Source: Agapanthus africanus
Lineage: Eukaryota > Streptophyta > Magnoliopsida > Asparagales > Amaryllidaceae
Direction: 5' to 3'
Assembly: GCA_030015575.1 (NCBI GenBank)
Contig: JASDDO010000016.1
Location: 105,295,241-105,359,240, forward strand
Length of the DNA: 64,000 bases
Below are positions 35,353 through 46,573 of this stretch, one piece after another (the first letter of the stretch is position 1; each line of letters begins with the position of its first letter). Position numbers and translations under genes: made by a program. A model generated the notes under the pieces. It was not told where the DNA came from. It saw only the letters and a program-made list of their open reading frames with translations, and ran no database searches.

Positions 35353-37240
35353 AGTATCCTGTAATCAACTCTTCCCTCAAACATCATATTCTATTATAAA
35401 ACGTGAGAAAACCCCAATTCAACCATTTGTTCGTAACATTTAACTCAAAACGAACGTCGTGATATCCATTCCTTGTAGATCGATCCGTACTTGCCGGATT
35501 GCTACAACGCACCGTGCACTTGTGGTATTTTTATAACTTGAGAATCAAATCGTGCTACTTTTTCATAAAAACCGATATATCCGATCTTTGAACCATAAAC
35601 TTTATAACACACGATACGCTCTTAAGCGAACAAGTTTTGGGCGCCGTTGCTGGAGAAATGGTAACATCACAAAGTTTCTTTTGAGTTACTTCTGTATATA
35701 TTCCTAGAAAAAAAACAAAAATTGAAAAACTTCAAGAAAACAACACAAAAATTCAACATTTGCTAAACTTTTGTTCCCTGTTTTTTATTTGCTGTTACTA
35801 TGAATGTTATTGAAATATTTTGAGTATAAAAATAGGACACTAATAGAAAAAAGAGAACACAACAAGAAGTTGGATCCCCAATTCCAAAATTTGGCCGCCG
35901 TTTTATTCCATAAATCGCAAATTGAGGCCTGTTGATCCTTGTTTGCTCCAAATTTTTGATGACTTCTCTCTTGTTATGTTATTGAACCATTTTGATACTC
36001 AAAATTTCATGATTTTGTATTTACAGGATACTGGCCACAAATATCGCATTTTACACTAAATATCGTATTTTCCGATAATTTCATATTTCAACGGAATTAC
36101 GAACTGCGATCGTGCAGGGCAAGGAACAATTTCATGAATAAGGTGATAGTAGTTTATAGTGCCAAAAATCCGGGTAGTTTGACCCATGCAAGCGAACACT
36201 CAAGCACTCGTGGATTGACTCAACGGGGATTTTTTTAACTTAAAACTTGTAGTACATATTTTTCTAACACCTTCTCTCAAATCCAACGCTCCAATATCTC
36301 GATTTTCTACAGGATTTCTTTGCAAACTTCACCGCACAAGAGCCAAAGAGAAATAACCGAATTTCTTGCAGCGTGTCGCTTAAACTTAAAAAACGATTGA
36401 TTGATGATTTGAACAACTTTTTATTGTTTGCGCATTGCATGAACTTAATATGTACTTAAGGAAAATGAACCCCAACAAGATACGGTAAAGGATTTCATCA
36501 CCCTTCTCCATGGTCCACAAACCATAAAAAACGAGTATTTTTCATACCCCAAGTAATTTAAAAGAAACTAGACTTTCAGCCTTTAAGGACTTCACGCTCA
36601 ATAGGGACAGTTGATTGGGTTTCGAACACCGCCCATTATTACATTGTTCAAGAAGTGTCTAGAAAAATGTGAAAGGCTCAACCGCCGAAAGAGAGAAGGT
36701 TATTCTAATTAAGGAACTTTGCGAAAGCATTGTAAAACCTCCCTTCTTCTCTGCACTCACCTGGCTTCTTGATCAGTCTATCTTGGGCCCATTTCACGAT
36801 ACAATTTTACTTCACAAATCAATTTCTTGAGCAGGTCTAGTTGACCTAGGTGGACCCTAGATTATTTAGGTGTGTGAAGTGTGTCGTGGTTGTGTTTTTT
36901 ATTTACCTTTTGTGTGAATAGTTTGTATTTTCATTTTTTGTGAATATTTGAAAACAAAAGAAAAACAAAACAAAAATTATGACTTGTAAACAACATTTTC
37001 TTCCATTCTCTTAGTCTTTCATACCGTGTTCGGATGGTGCATGTCAGCTTGGATTAGAGATTCAAAATCTAGATTAGTCTGGTACCAAACTGTATCCTCC
37101 GAATCTTCTTTACCTTATGACTCCTCGGAACCGTCCGAGACGTTATCACCTTTTGCTTTATTGAAGCCGTCCGATTCAATTCTTCATTCTACTTCACTTT
37201 TTTCTTTTCCCACATCACCGACGAGATATAGAAATACATA
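35353..37240 (+). mobile_element. Tat/Athila-like Ty3/gypsy remnant: LTR end, PBS and leader
   Basis: The segment GATCGATCCGTACTTGCCGG followed by CCGTGCACTTGTGGTATTTT and then AAGTTTTGGGCGCCGTTGCT is the well-known LTR-end/PBS arrangement of plant Athila/Tat elements. The LTR end would be near 35634. Beyond it lies about 1.6 kb of leader with no gag motif that I recognise. The left part of its LTR is missing because C adjoins at 35352. Its right side meets E LTR sequence near 37240. Confidence 0.6.
35638..35655 (+). other. primer-binding site of the Tat/Athila-like remnant
   Basis: TGGGCGCCGTTGCTGGAG is close to TGGCGCCGTTGCCGGGGA, the PBS usually seen in Athila/Tat elements. It has one extra G and two substitutions. 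Confidence 0.6.
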
Positions 37241-38220
37241 AAACCAAGTTTTAAAAAACGGAAAACATCACCAAAACAAAACTAAAACGCTCCCGGATTT
37301 CTCTACATGAAATCTAGAACAAAAACCCCCAATACAATAACTTAATTACCACAAGATGAAACTGCAGAATGAAAATAAAGACCTAAATCATCATAGGGAC
37401 CGCAAATTGCGGTTTTGGTGAATATTTCTGCGGTCACGACATGGATTTAGGGGCTCGGGCTTCTAGGTTAGTCTTCTACTGGTCCCATCATATCACAGTA
37501 CTCTCTAAATATATTCTAGAGTAGCCTACTTGCTCCAGATTCAATTTGAACACCACAAACTTCACAAATATCCTACTTTTCTGATATCTAACAAACTAAT
37601 CTGAACATTAACACTTGGAAACTTGCAAGGAAGATTATCCTTACCTATATGGAATGGGCATAGAGAAAATCCAGCTTTTGAAGTGAATTCTTGATGTTTC
37701 ATGAAGTGATATTGTCCTAGCTTGAAGTTTTGAACAACTTGAACGAAAAATCATCTCTTTCTCTTATGATATTATGAAGAGTTGCAAAAATGACATGGAG
37801 GTTCGAGGGAGAAGTGATAAGTTCAGTTAGGAGGAGAATGAACCATTGGAATTTTGTGTAGAGAAAGGTGGAGGTGTAAAGGGAGAAGGAAGAGGTGTAG
37901 AGAGAGGAGTGTATGTGAGGGTGTGATGTGTATAGAGGTTAATTCTAACCTAACATAAACCCAAAACACTCTTAACAAATAAAAACCATTTTTACAATAA
38001 ATACTTTTACACATAAATTCCATAATCTTACACAAAAATCTCATTTCAATCTCAAAACAAAATACTTATCATTCTTAGAATATCTCATACTTCCCAAAAT
38101 AATTACATTTTTACGGATACCAATCTGAAACTCAGAATCCATACGTGATATTATTTTCGTAAACTCATAATATCTATATTTAAATTATAAATTAATATAA
38201 CAAATTTTCAAAATGTTACA
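37241..38220 (-). repeat. 3' LTR fragment of element E
   Basis: On the minus strand it begins TGTAACATTTTGAAAATTTG. It shares the order of features with the C LTR: a pyrimidine-rich block (37930-37840), GCCCGAGCCCCTAA near 37460, and a GTTTTCCGTTTTTTAAAA block near 37255 matching C near 12235. Confidence 0.65.
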
Positions 38221-38231
38221 ATATCCCCCGT
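38221..38231 (-). other. polypurine tract of element E
   Basis: Minus strand ACGGGGGATAT immediately before the LTR start. Confidence 0.6.
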
Positions 38232-38589
38232 AAGGAAATTCAGTCCCTGAATTTAAATTTAAACCCGAAATCTTAAAACATTTTGCCCAATCAAATCAAA
38301 TCACAATGGTCCAAATTCTGAAAACATATAGTGTGTTCCAATCAACGGAACTCCAAAGCTCCACACGAGCTAAGACTACACTAACACAACATGTGCGCAT
38401 GCAAATCAAAAGTATAGAACTCGCATAACTGTAACTCTAGCAGATGCTATGAGAATCACACAAGCTATGATACAACATACAAAACGTGAAATCAACTGTA
38501 TAAATCAAGTACACAATCATAACCATAGCCGTAATGCAATATCTATAGCACACGACCAAGAGAAAATATATAATCAAAGCTATAATACA

Positions 38590-39120
38590 TTTTCTCAAGT
38601 GCATTGCATGAAAACGAAATCAACCTTAACAGGTTTGCACAAAAACAAAATCACATGCCATGGGTGTGTATGAAAACAATGTCAAGTGCAACGGGTGTAC
38701 ACGAAAACAACATCCAATGCATCGAATGTGCATGGAACCAACATCAAGTGCATCGGGGTGCAAAAATCAATACCAAATACAATAGGGTGCACAAAACATT
38801 AACACGTGCAACTGGTGTGCACAAAAACAATACAAATGCATCTAGAGTGCACGAAAACAGCAATCTAGTGCAACTGTTGTGCACGAAAATCTCAATCAAG
38901 TGCATCTGGTATGCACAAAATACCAATCAAGTGCAGCTATTGTGCACGAAAAATCTCAAACAAGTGCAACTAGTGTGCACAAAAATATTAATCAAGTGCA
39001 ATTTCTGTGCACGAAAAATCTCAAACAAGTGCAACTGGTGTGCACAAAAATATTAATCAAGTGCAATTTCTGTGCACAAAAAATCTCAAACAAGTGCAAC
39101 TGGTGTGCACAAAATCGTAT
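38590..39120. repeat. GTGCAC-rich tandem repeats of element E
   Basis: About 14 degenerate units of 33-37 bp of the form GTGCACAAAAATATTAATCAAGTGCAA. The last four alternate in a higher-order pattern of about 70 bp. It lies between gag and PPT, as in C. Open frames on both strands are repeat artefacts. Confidence 0.8.
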
Positions 39121-39239
39121 GTGTGACCCTCAAATCATCAAAACACATAATTCAATACAACGGACGTTGAAGTATCCATTTTCAACATCGAAAATGTGAT
39201 ACTCGGATCACAAAAACACAAATAAAAAACAAATGACAT

Positions 39240-40473
39240 TGAAGCACACCTTCTTCAATATCGAAAGGTGTCTGTACACCCGGTGCTGGAAGAGCAAGGA
39301 TTCCCACTTACCTTCTGCCCTCGGTTTGCGTCCTCTGTCTCTGGGTCTTATTCTCTCTGCGGACCTCAAAAACCACAGCCTCTCAATACAATTGCCTGGT
39401 GAGGAGTAGCGACAAGAATAGTCCCACTCTGACACCTCTCAAAACATTTCCTGGCTATGTAACCTAGCTTCTCGCAATGTATCACGTCAACAGTGGCGGC
39501 CTATAGCCCTCTTAGTACGCGTTATACGACTGGTCCTACAATCTCTATTACTATAGCATCCTGGACAGAACCCGCCACGGCTTCTGCCGATATTATCTTT
39601 TTCGAACTGCTCGGAAACTAGCATTCCTTAGTGAATCCATTTCCATTCTGGAACAGCTGCAATCTCATCAAGAATTTCTTTTGAAAGTGTATCCATATCC
39701 AATGCCTCTACATATGTATCAAATCTTTAGTGTTGACGGAGTGGAACAGCTGTGCATCGAAACCTCACGCAAATCTCATAATCCACTTCTCTTCAATATC
39801 AATTAAGTAAGGAGTGTATCGTGATAGCAATGCGAACTCCAAATCATACTCGGCTACGATCATGTCTGGAGTCTTGTACAAAGACTCAAAAGCATGCATT
39901 CAGCATCTTTGACACTCTATAGAAGAAATCTGGCTAAGAATACCCTCGAGAACTCATCCCAAGTCATCGGAGGAAAACCCACTGCTCGGTCTCTCCCGAT
40001 CGATTCACACCAGGTCTGAGCAAGACCCTTCAAAATGAAACTAGCCAACTTCACAGATCTCGCATCGTAGCATCACAACGAACTAAATATCCTAACCATC
40101 CTATCCAAGAATGACTAAGGATCCTCTGTCACATCCATGCCCGTAAACACCGGCGACTTTAGATTCATGAACTCTGGAAGTGACACTTCGATAATCTCAG
40201 CAACGGCTGGTACAACTGTCTAAACAGTAGGCGGCACAAAGATCTCCGGAGTAGGCTGAACAACATCAGGCCTCCAAGTCCGGCTGGTCTCAAACAATAA
40301 CCTAACCATCTAGTGCGGATCTTAAATACTTGCCTCTAAATGAGAAATCCTTTCATAAAAGGATAAACAACATGTTCCTATGTCACCGGGATATCACCCT
40401 GGTCAGTCCTCGTCTCAAACGAGCCAGCCCTGACCGTGTGTCTAGCCGCAGCCCTCTCGGCTCGTGTAGACAT
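39240..40473 (-). pseudogene. gag of element E
   Basis: This is the Ty3/gypsy Gag. It starts MSTRAERAAARHTVRAG at 40473, typical of plant gypsy Gag proteins. The Gag core at about 40190-39900 reads LPEFMNLKSPVFTGMDVTEDP, then FLDRMVRIF, ARSVKLASFILKGLAQTW and MTWDEFSRVFLARF. A zinc knuckle lies at 39476-39444 (CEKLGYIARKC), with Tyr where the usual His stands. Several stop codons interrupt it. After the finger the similarity to C continues to about 39240 and then gives way to the repeat zone. No protease or reverse transcriptase motif follows. Confidence 0.65.
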
Positions 40474-40779
40474 GGTGACCGGAACAACAAACTAGTATCA
40501 ATTAGGATAGATCAACTGAACGAATAGAAAAAAGGATCTCAAGATATATATCCTAAGTTTACTTAAGCGGAGTCTCATATCGTAAATATGTCGTGGAACA
40601 TACGTATGGTACATCACTAAAAGTATGTCTTTAGCACCACCACTAGGTTTATACAAGCATCAAGTATGCAATTTTAAAAAATCTAGAGTGCTAAGCTGGT
40701 AAGCTTGCATTTTTCAATTCTTTTAAGTAAATTAATTATACTTGTTAACTTCGTAAAGAAAATTAATTATTGTTTTATT

Positions 40780-41270
40780 TATCGAAGGAGGATTTTGAGG
40801 AGGCAGAGAGGAGCAATCGGGAATCAAATCCGGAATATTCGGCCAACGATCCTCTTCCTACAGAGGCCGGGATATCTATTATAGAGCAGTTTTTCCCTCA
40901 ATCAAGGGGACACAGTCGTATTCCAAAAAAAATAGGTATTAGCGATCGTATTAGCTACAGGAACGATCGCTAATATCTTTTCAGCGACCGTTCGCTGATA
41001 TTAGGAAACGGTTAAATTTGTTGGGATGTCCACGTGTCACCTTATTAGCGACCGGAGCAAACGATCCCTGATACATATATTAGTGGCGTTCTTATTAGAG
41101 ACCGTTCATGAACGGTCGCTAATATATGTATCAGCGGCCACCCAATCAGCGACCGTGTTTTAGCAACTGTTTAAAATATAAACGGTCCTTAATAGACATT
41201 AGTGACCGTTTATGATTTTTTGAAGACCGTCCTATACGGTCTGTAATAGTGACTGTATGTAGTAGTGTAC
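40780..41270 (-). mobile_element. CACTA (En/Spm-type) transposon end with subterminal repeats
   Basis: On the minus strand it starts CACTACTACATACAGTCACT at 41270 and continues with many copies of a GCGACCGTT/AACGGTCGC motif in both orientations (40936-41240), as expected for CACTA termini. The opposite terminus is not in the window. An open stretch at 40770-40973 on the plus strand (EDFEEAERSNRESNPEY) lies at the inner edge. It may be a piece of the element's coding region, but I do not recognise it. Confidence 0.55.
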
Positions 41271-41723
41271 AATGATAAGCTTATATTATGAATGACATTT
41301 ATTAATGTACATCATAAGCTATATTATGCACATTACTGGAACAGTTTATAACCTAAACAATTAAAAGATTAAAAAACTCCATGAGATTACACACAAATCA
41401 ACTCACATTAATGAAAATTATAATGTTAAGAATCAATCAACTTGTTTAATAGCCCAGAGGATTTGAAATTTCTGTTTTTGTTATGAAAATTTGTGAAACA
41501 AATCATATGTTAAGTTGTAATATTTCTATAATTGCTATAATGGAGAAAGGCATTCAGTTAATTGATTTTTGATTAAATAACATTTTTTATTGATCAAATT
41601 ATTCTTATGCCAATAAACGTTTCATATTAAGATCAATTGATGTTTAATTTTTCAGTATGATTTTCATATATTTAAGGTTATGATTATGTTAACATAACAT
41701 AAACTTTATTTTTTTTAATCGGA

Positions 41724-44240
41724 ATGGATAACAATCAAGATATGCAATCGATGAGCAATCCCAAAATTTTAGCGGGTTAATCAATCATGTCGATGCTAAT
41801 GATCTCGTAGGCTGTAATGAGAATGGTGAAAACGAGGATGATGATAGCGAGGATGAGGAAGATGAGGATGGAGAAACTGAGAATGCTAATGATGATGTCG
41901 GTGATCTCATTAATAGTAATGTTGTTATTTATGTTGGTATGGAATTTCCTACTGATGAGGAAACATACGATACTTATAACTCTTTTGCAAAACTTAGAGG
42001 CTTCTCTGTTCGCAAGTCGACGAGTGCGAGAAATAAGTATGGTGTAATAAATTGAAAGAAATTTTTATGCAGTAAAGAAGGACATAAAAGTTTGAAGGAC
42101 AAAAGCGAGCAAGGGAGGGAAGTTAAAAAAAGAAAACATGTGAAAGAAGGTTGTCCCGTAAGAATTATCATACATAGATCACATATGGTGTTTGGAGGGT
42201 AACACTTATAAATAATCAACACAGTCATCCTTTGTTGTCCACGCCATCAAAAATTTCTACTATACGTTCTCATCGTGTAGATCATCTAAAGCTTTCTTGC
42301 AAATCGTTGATCGATTAATTTCATGATTGTAGTGCGGGACCATCACAGATTGCTGATTTAATAAATACTATAGGTGGGGATAATTCGTTTGATGTCACCC
42401 CACAACAAATCATTGACTATTTCAAATTCGAAAAGAAAAAATAATATGGGTCGTCAATATGTATCTGTAATACAACTATTTATTGAGAGGCAAGCTGCAG
42501 ATATTCAATTTTACTATGCACTTGAGCTTGATACTGGGGGAACTTGTAGAAGTATTTTTTGGGCTGATGGAAGAGCTAGGCCTAGTTATATGCAATTTAC
42601 TGATGTCATATATAAGACTAACAATTTTCTGATTCCATTTGCACCTTTCACAAGAGTTAATCACAATCGACAATCTTTATTGTTTGGATGCGCACTTTTA
42701 GCGAACGAGAAAGAGGAGACTTTTGTTTGGTTATTTCAGCAATGGTTAAAATGCATATGGGGTAAAGTGCCAACCGCAATCATCACAGTCAGGATCCTGC
42801 AATTTGTAATGCTATTAAGAGGGTTTTTCCAAAAACCTTGCATAGATATTGTATATGGCATTTAACTTTGCATGAAGATGAGCATCTCTATTCTTTACGT
42901 CGCTCTTTTGAAACGTTCGACGAGGATTATAAGAAGTGAAGTAGATATAGTAAAACTATTGAAGAAAGTGAAAAGTGTTGGGTGACTTTGAATGAGCATA
43001 TAGAAGAATTTTTGGAGAACCGTTGTCTGAAAAAGCAATAAATTAAATGAAATCTTGGAGATGGCTGCGAAACATCTATGACCAAAGACATCACTGGGTT
43101 AAAGCCTATTTGAAGGATATGTTTTTTACTGGCATGAGATCAAGTCAGTGAAGTGAGAGTATGAACTCGTTCTTTGATGGTTTCATTAATTCTCTGACGC
43201 AATTATTTCAATTTGTTGAACGATATGATAAAGTTCTAGCTGCTTGATGTAAAAAGGAGGAAAGAGAAGACACACGTTGCTTAACGACAAAACCATATTT
43301 TCAAGGCATGCATGACATGGAGGCCTGTGTAGCAAAGGTATATACTACTAATTTATTTGAGATATTCCAAAATGAGTTTCGAAATTTGTTTCATTGTTGG
43401 CATAATATGGGTGGTATATAAGAGAACTTTACCACTTATAATGTGGTTTGCAAGATAGATGGAAAAATTAATACTCATAATGTGAAGTGCAACCCAATGG
43501 AAGAATTCTTCAAATGTCCGTGTGCTATGTTTGAGACCGACGGTGTACTATGCAAACTTATATTATATGTAAAGAAGCAGATACTGTTTATGAAAACCAT
43601 CCCAGAACAATATATTCTATTGACGTGGACTCTTGGTGTTAGGCACAGCACTACTAAGGGTCATGGAGCATATGCAAGTGTTGATCTGGGACTGTCAACA
43701 AATGCAGCAAATAGAGCAGTTACACCTCTTGATTCATGGAGACTTCATGCAAAAACGAATAAAGCTGTAGACTTGGTGGCAGAGGATCTTTATGAAATAA
43801 CAGAAGAGTTTATTAATAGTATACTACAACAATGCAATTTAAATCATGAAGAAAAGATGAGCACTCAAGTTAGTTATACTACGACACCTTCTTACCTATC
43901 TCATATAATGATCACAGATCTTTCGAAAAATACCCATAAGGGTCGGCCACTATTGCATCTCGAATTCCATCTGGAATAGAAATATCGCAATCAAAAGCTC
44001 AAAATAGGTCGAGCACTTGTAGTAATTGTCATGAAAAGGGTCATGATATAAGAACTTGTATGCTTTTAAAGGTATTAGTATTCTATTCTTTTTTGTTCTT
44101 GTTTGTTGTCATTAATTTTTTATAAATGATGGTTGATATCTAATATGAGTTATTTTTAGGCACAGAATGCTTCTAACGGAAAGGAGTGAAGATAGTTTTG
44201 GTGTTGCTTGGAGAAGAATAGAAGATTTTTACTAAATTTT
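41724..44240 (+). pseudogene. decayed FAR1/FHY3-related (MULE-derived) gene
   Basis: This is a relic of the FAR1-related family, transcription factors derived from Mutator-like transposases, or of the transposon itself. Order: an acidic N-terminus (ENEDDDSEDEEDED), a FAR1 DNA-binding region (GMEFPTDEETYDTYNSFAKL, GFSVRKSTSARNK), and a MULE transposase core at 42374-42865 (FYYALELDTGGTCRSIFWAD, PFAPFTRVNHNRQSLLFGCA, ETFVWLFQQWLKC). Next come MNSFFDGFINSL and a SWIM finger near 43480-43570 (CPCAMFETDGVLC). A CX2CX4HX4C knuckle (CSNCHEKGHDIRTC) is at about 44013-44054, followed by an intron-like GTATTAG...TTTTTAG. More than ten stops and frameshifts rule out a working product. No terminal inverted repeats were identified. 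Confidence 0.85.
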
Positions 44241-44833
44241 TTTGGAGCTTGTTTAGTAATTGTTAGTATTTTTATTGTTATGGCTTGAATATTAATATTG
44301 GCATTTATATAGTGCAAGTTTGAAATATCATTAGTATTTTGCCTGAGTTTGTAATTTATTTTGTTGAGAAATGGTTGAACATGTGGATAAAAAATTATTG
44401 TAGATTTGAATTTTTTTCTGATTTTTGACTGGAAAACACTTACTGGGAAAAAAGAGATAAGAAAATGGAAATCAAAATAAACCAACATATACCCACCATT
44501 TCATCAGCACCATTGAATATAAAGTAACAAGTCAATCCTTAAAATTTTAACCTGTTCAAGTTGCTGCATATGGTATGTACAATAACGCAAAAGATATGGC
44601 ATATACAATAACGCAAAAGACTGCATTTAGTTCAAAGCCTTTGAAATTACAATTGTCGAATTGAATTTCTTACAATTGACGAAAAAGTTGAGTTCGAAAC
44701 AAACCAGTCTCATGCAAAATATTATTAAAACAAATTGTATCAAAATTACAAAGAAATTAGTAAATCATATACATCATTCTAACTCTAAACGTAGCAACGA
44801 AATCATAGTGAGTTAGTTCTTTCTTATGCTTAC
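44241..44833. other. AT-rich intergenic DNA
   Basis: No gene supported. A 29-bp direct repeat ATACAATAACGCAAAAGA occurs twice near 44577 and 44603. Confidence 0.5.
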
Positions 44834-44935
44834 CTTCCTAGCTTCAACTCCCTTATTGAATTCTCTACCCATTGCTTGTGCATCTTCAAGTCTTTGGTCA
44901 TGCTGCAACTTTATGCCGCTTCGAACGCGAAATAT
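44834..44935 (-). pseudogene. possible exon of an unrecognised minus-strand gene
   Basis: 102 bp, exactly 34 codons, open in one frame. On the minus strand it is preceded by TAATATGCAG and followed by GTAAGC, good acceptor and donor sites. The product is charged: IFRVRSGIKLQHDQRL, then EDAQAMGREFNKGVEARK. Another possible minus-strand coding scrap, DGSHVDAEEGDKAEEIKCPG, lies near 45880-45820 and ends at a GTTATAG donor-like site. I could not link them into a gene or recognise a family. It may be a fragment carried by a transposon or a chance open frame. Confidence 0.25.
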
Positions 44936-46086
44936 CTGCATATTAGATCTGCTTTGGTATTCTACCATTCTTGGCCTTACTTATGTACAATTTTTGTTTC
45001 TTTATTTGTAGCACCTGAAAATTACACACACACACACAGACAGAGAGAGTTAATTAATTTGTTTAATTAGTCTTGTATCATAGAACACCATGACCGAAGC
45101 ATATTTACCTAGAAACAGCCATTTCAAAACTTAAAGTTTAACATGCACAGTTTGCAAACCCCAGTTTTGTGGTATAAAGATGCATACTAATGATAAGGCT
45201 CGGATATCTACTTCATCACAACGGACATGTATAATTGGAAGGCATACCTGTAATGAACTCGGTTTGTCAAAATAAAAACTATGGAATCGTCACACTGCAA
45301 GCTTTGCACAAGATCTAAAAGAAGCGATGCCAAACAACCTATTTAGTGAAGCAAATAATTTACTTGGAGCATTTCATGACATTCATAAGATATCTTCTGT
45401 TAGACTTGCATGTCCAAACTTGTACTAAATCTGAGCATACAAACTCATACAATTTAGCTACAGGAGGTTCATGTGAAATGAAATCAACACTAGGGAGTAA
45501 TTGTCACATGAGTACTGGAAAATTAACATAATTAGACAACTATTCACACATCGAACAGACGACGAAAAAGAAAGCGAACCAAACGGCAAAGTTTTGTGAC
45601 GGCACAGAACCACCCTAAAACGTTCAGTTCCTTCATTCTTCATTGTTACTATATGAAAGCATAATGAGAACAGTTAAGAACACCTCCCAAATTGCCCCCC
45701 CAAAAAATAGTGTAACTTTATGAAGAGGATGAGTGAATTCACCATGTTAGATAAGTGATAGGATATTAAAAGTGCAAGCAAGCTTCAGTAGGTAATCATC
45801 TAGTAAGGGAAAAACCATATCTTCTATAACCTGGGCACTTTATTTCCTCTGCTTTATCGCCTTCTTCCGCATCAACATGGCTACCATCCAAGAAAAAGAT
45901 ACAAAATTAGGAAAGAATTGTTTTGACTCCTTAATATAATTCTTAGAAATAAATGTGAAGCGTAAACAAGATAAATATCTTTTATTAATAGAGTTTCAAA
46001 TGCAACTCCTTGGCACACGAATATTTGATCCATAGAAAATGCAGCAGACCAATATAAATATTTGCAGTTGGTAATCAATTAACAAG
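44936..46086. other. AT-rich intergenic DNA left of the tandem array
   Basis: It contains a short (CA)n(GA)n tract near 45024-45048 and otherwise no supported gene or known mobile-element end. Confidence 0.5.
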
Positions 46087-46476
46087 GAAAAATGGAGAGA
46101 ATAGAAAAAGATTGCAGATAAGAGTTAAGAAAGATGAAAAGCCCCAGTCGTCATATACAACTTGGATTCACCCATAAAAATGTGTATGCCTCTTTTCTTC
46201 TCTAATTTTAAAGTCAAAATATCCAACTCTAGAAAGTTTAACAATAACAATCAATATCAAGTTATTTGTTACAATAAGTCAATAAAAATGCATACAAATT
46301 AAGTATTTTAACTAAACTTTTAAGAAATAATTCGAAGAAATTCAGAGTTAATATATTTTTACTATTAAATGCATTGTTATAGAATTTTTCTCACCTAAAT
46401 CAATTTTAAAATTTAGTTTAAACTATCAAATTATTTAAAATTTCAGTCGAGAAACATGCAATCTGCTTGCATGGCC

Positions 46477-46490
<14 letters not shown>

Positions 46491-46571
<81 letters not shown>
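46491..46571. repeat. (TA)n microsatellite, unit A
   Basis: About 40 TA dinucleotides. The homologous spot is (CG)(CA)(TA) in unit C and only a short TATATAT in B and B'. Confidence 0.95.

Positions 46572-46573
<2 letters not shown>

Larger units (their letters stand above)
37241..40690 (-). mobile_element. Ty3/gypsy element E, relative of C, truncated at both ends
   Basis: On the minus strand, the order is leader (40690-40474), gag (40473 to about 39240), GTGCAC repeat zone (39120-38590), PPT (38231-38221) and part of the 3' LTR (38220-37241). Leader, gag, repeat zone, pre-PPT region and LTR all have counterparts in C. The PBS and 5' LTR are missing; the CACTA-related segment lies to the right. 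The LTR is cut at a point corresponding to about 1.2 kb into the C LTR. Confidence 0.7.

Noticed and set aside
38604..39056. 150-codon frame with repeated VHKN/VCTK motifs
   Set aside because: It is the GTGCAC tandem repeat zone of element E read in one frame.
38590..39120. CRISPR-like regular repeats
   Set aside because: Repeats are degenerate, have no distinct spacers of constant length, and sit inside a plant retrotransposon.
46491..46571. Long (TA)n as a possible origin or scaffold site
   Set aside because: A simple microsatellite with variable length among units; nothing else supports such a role.
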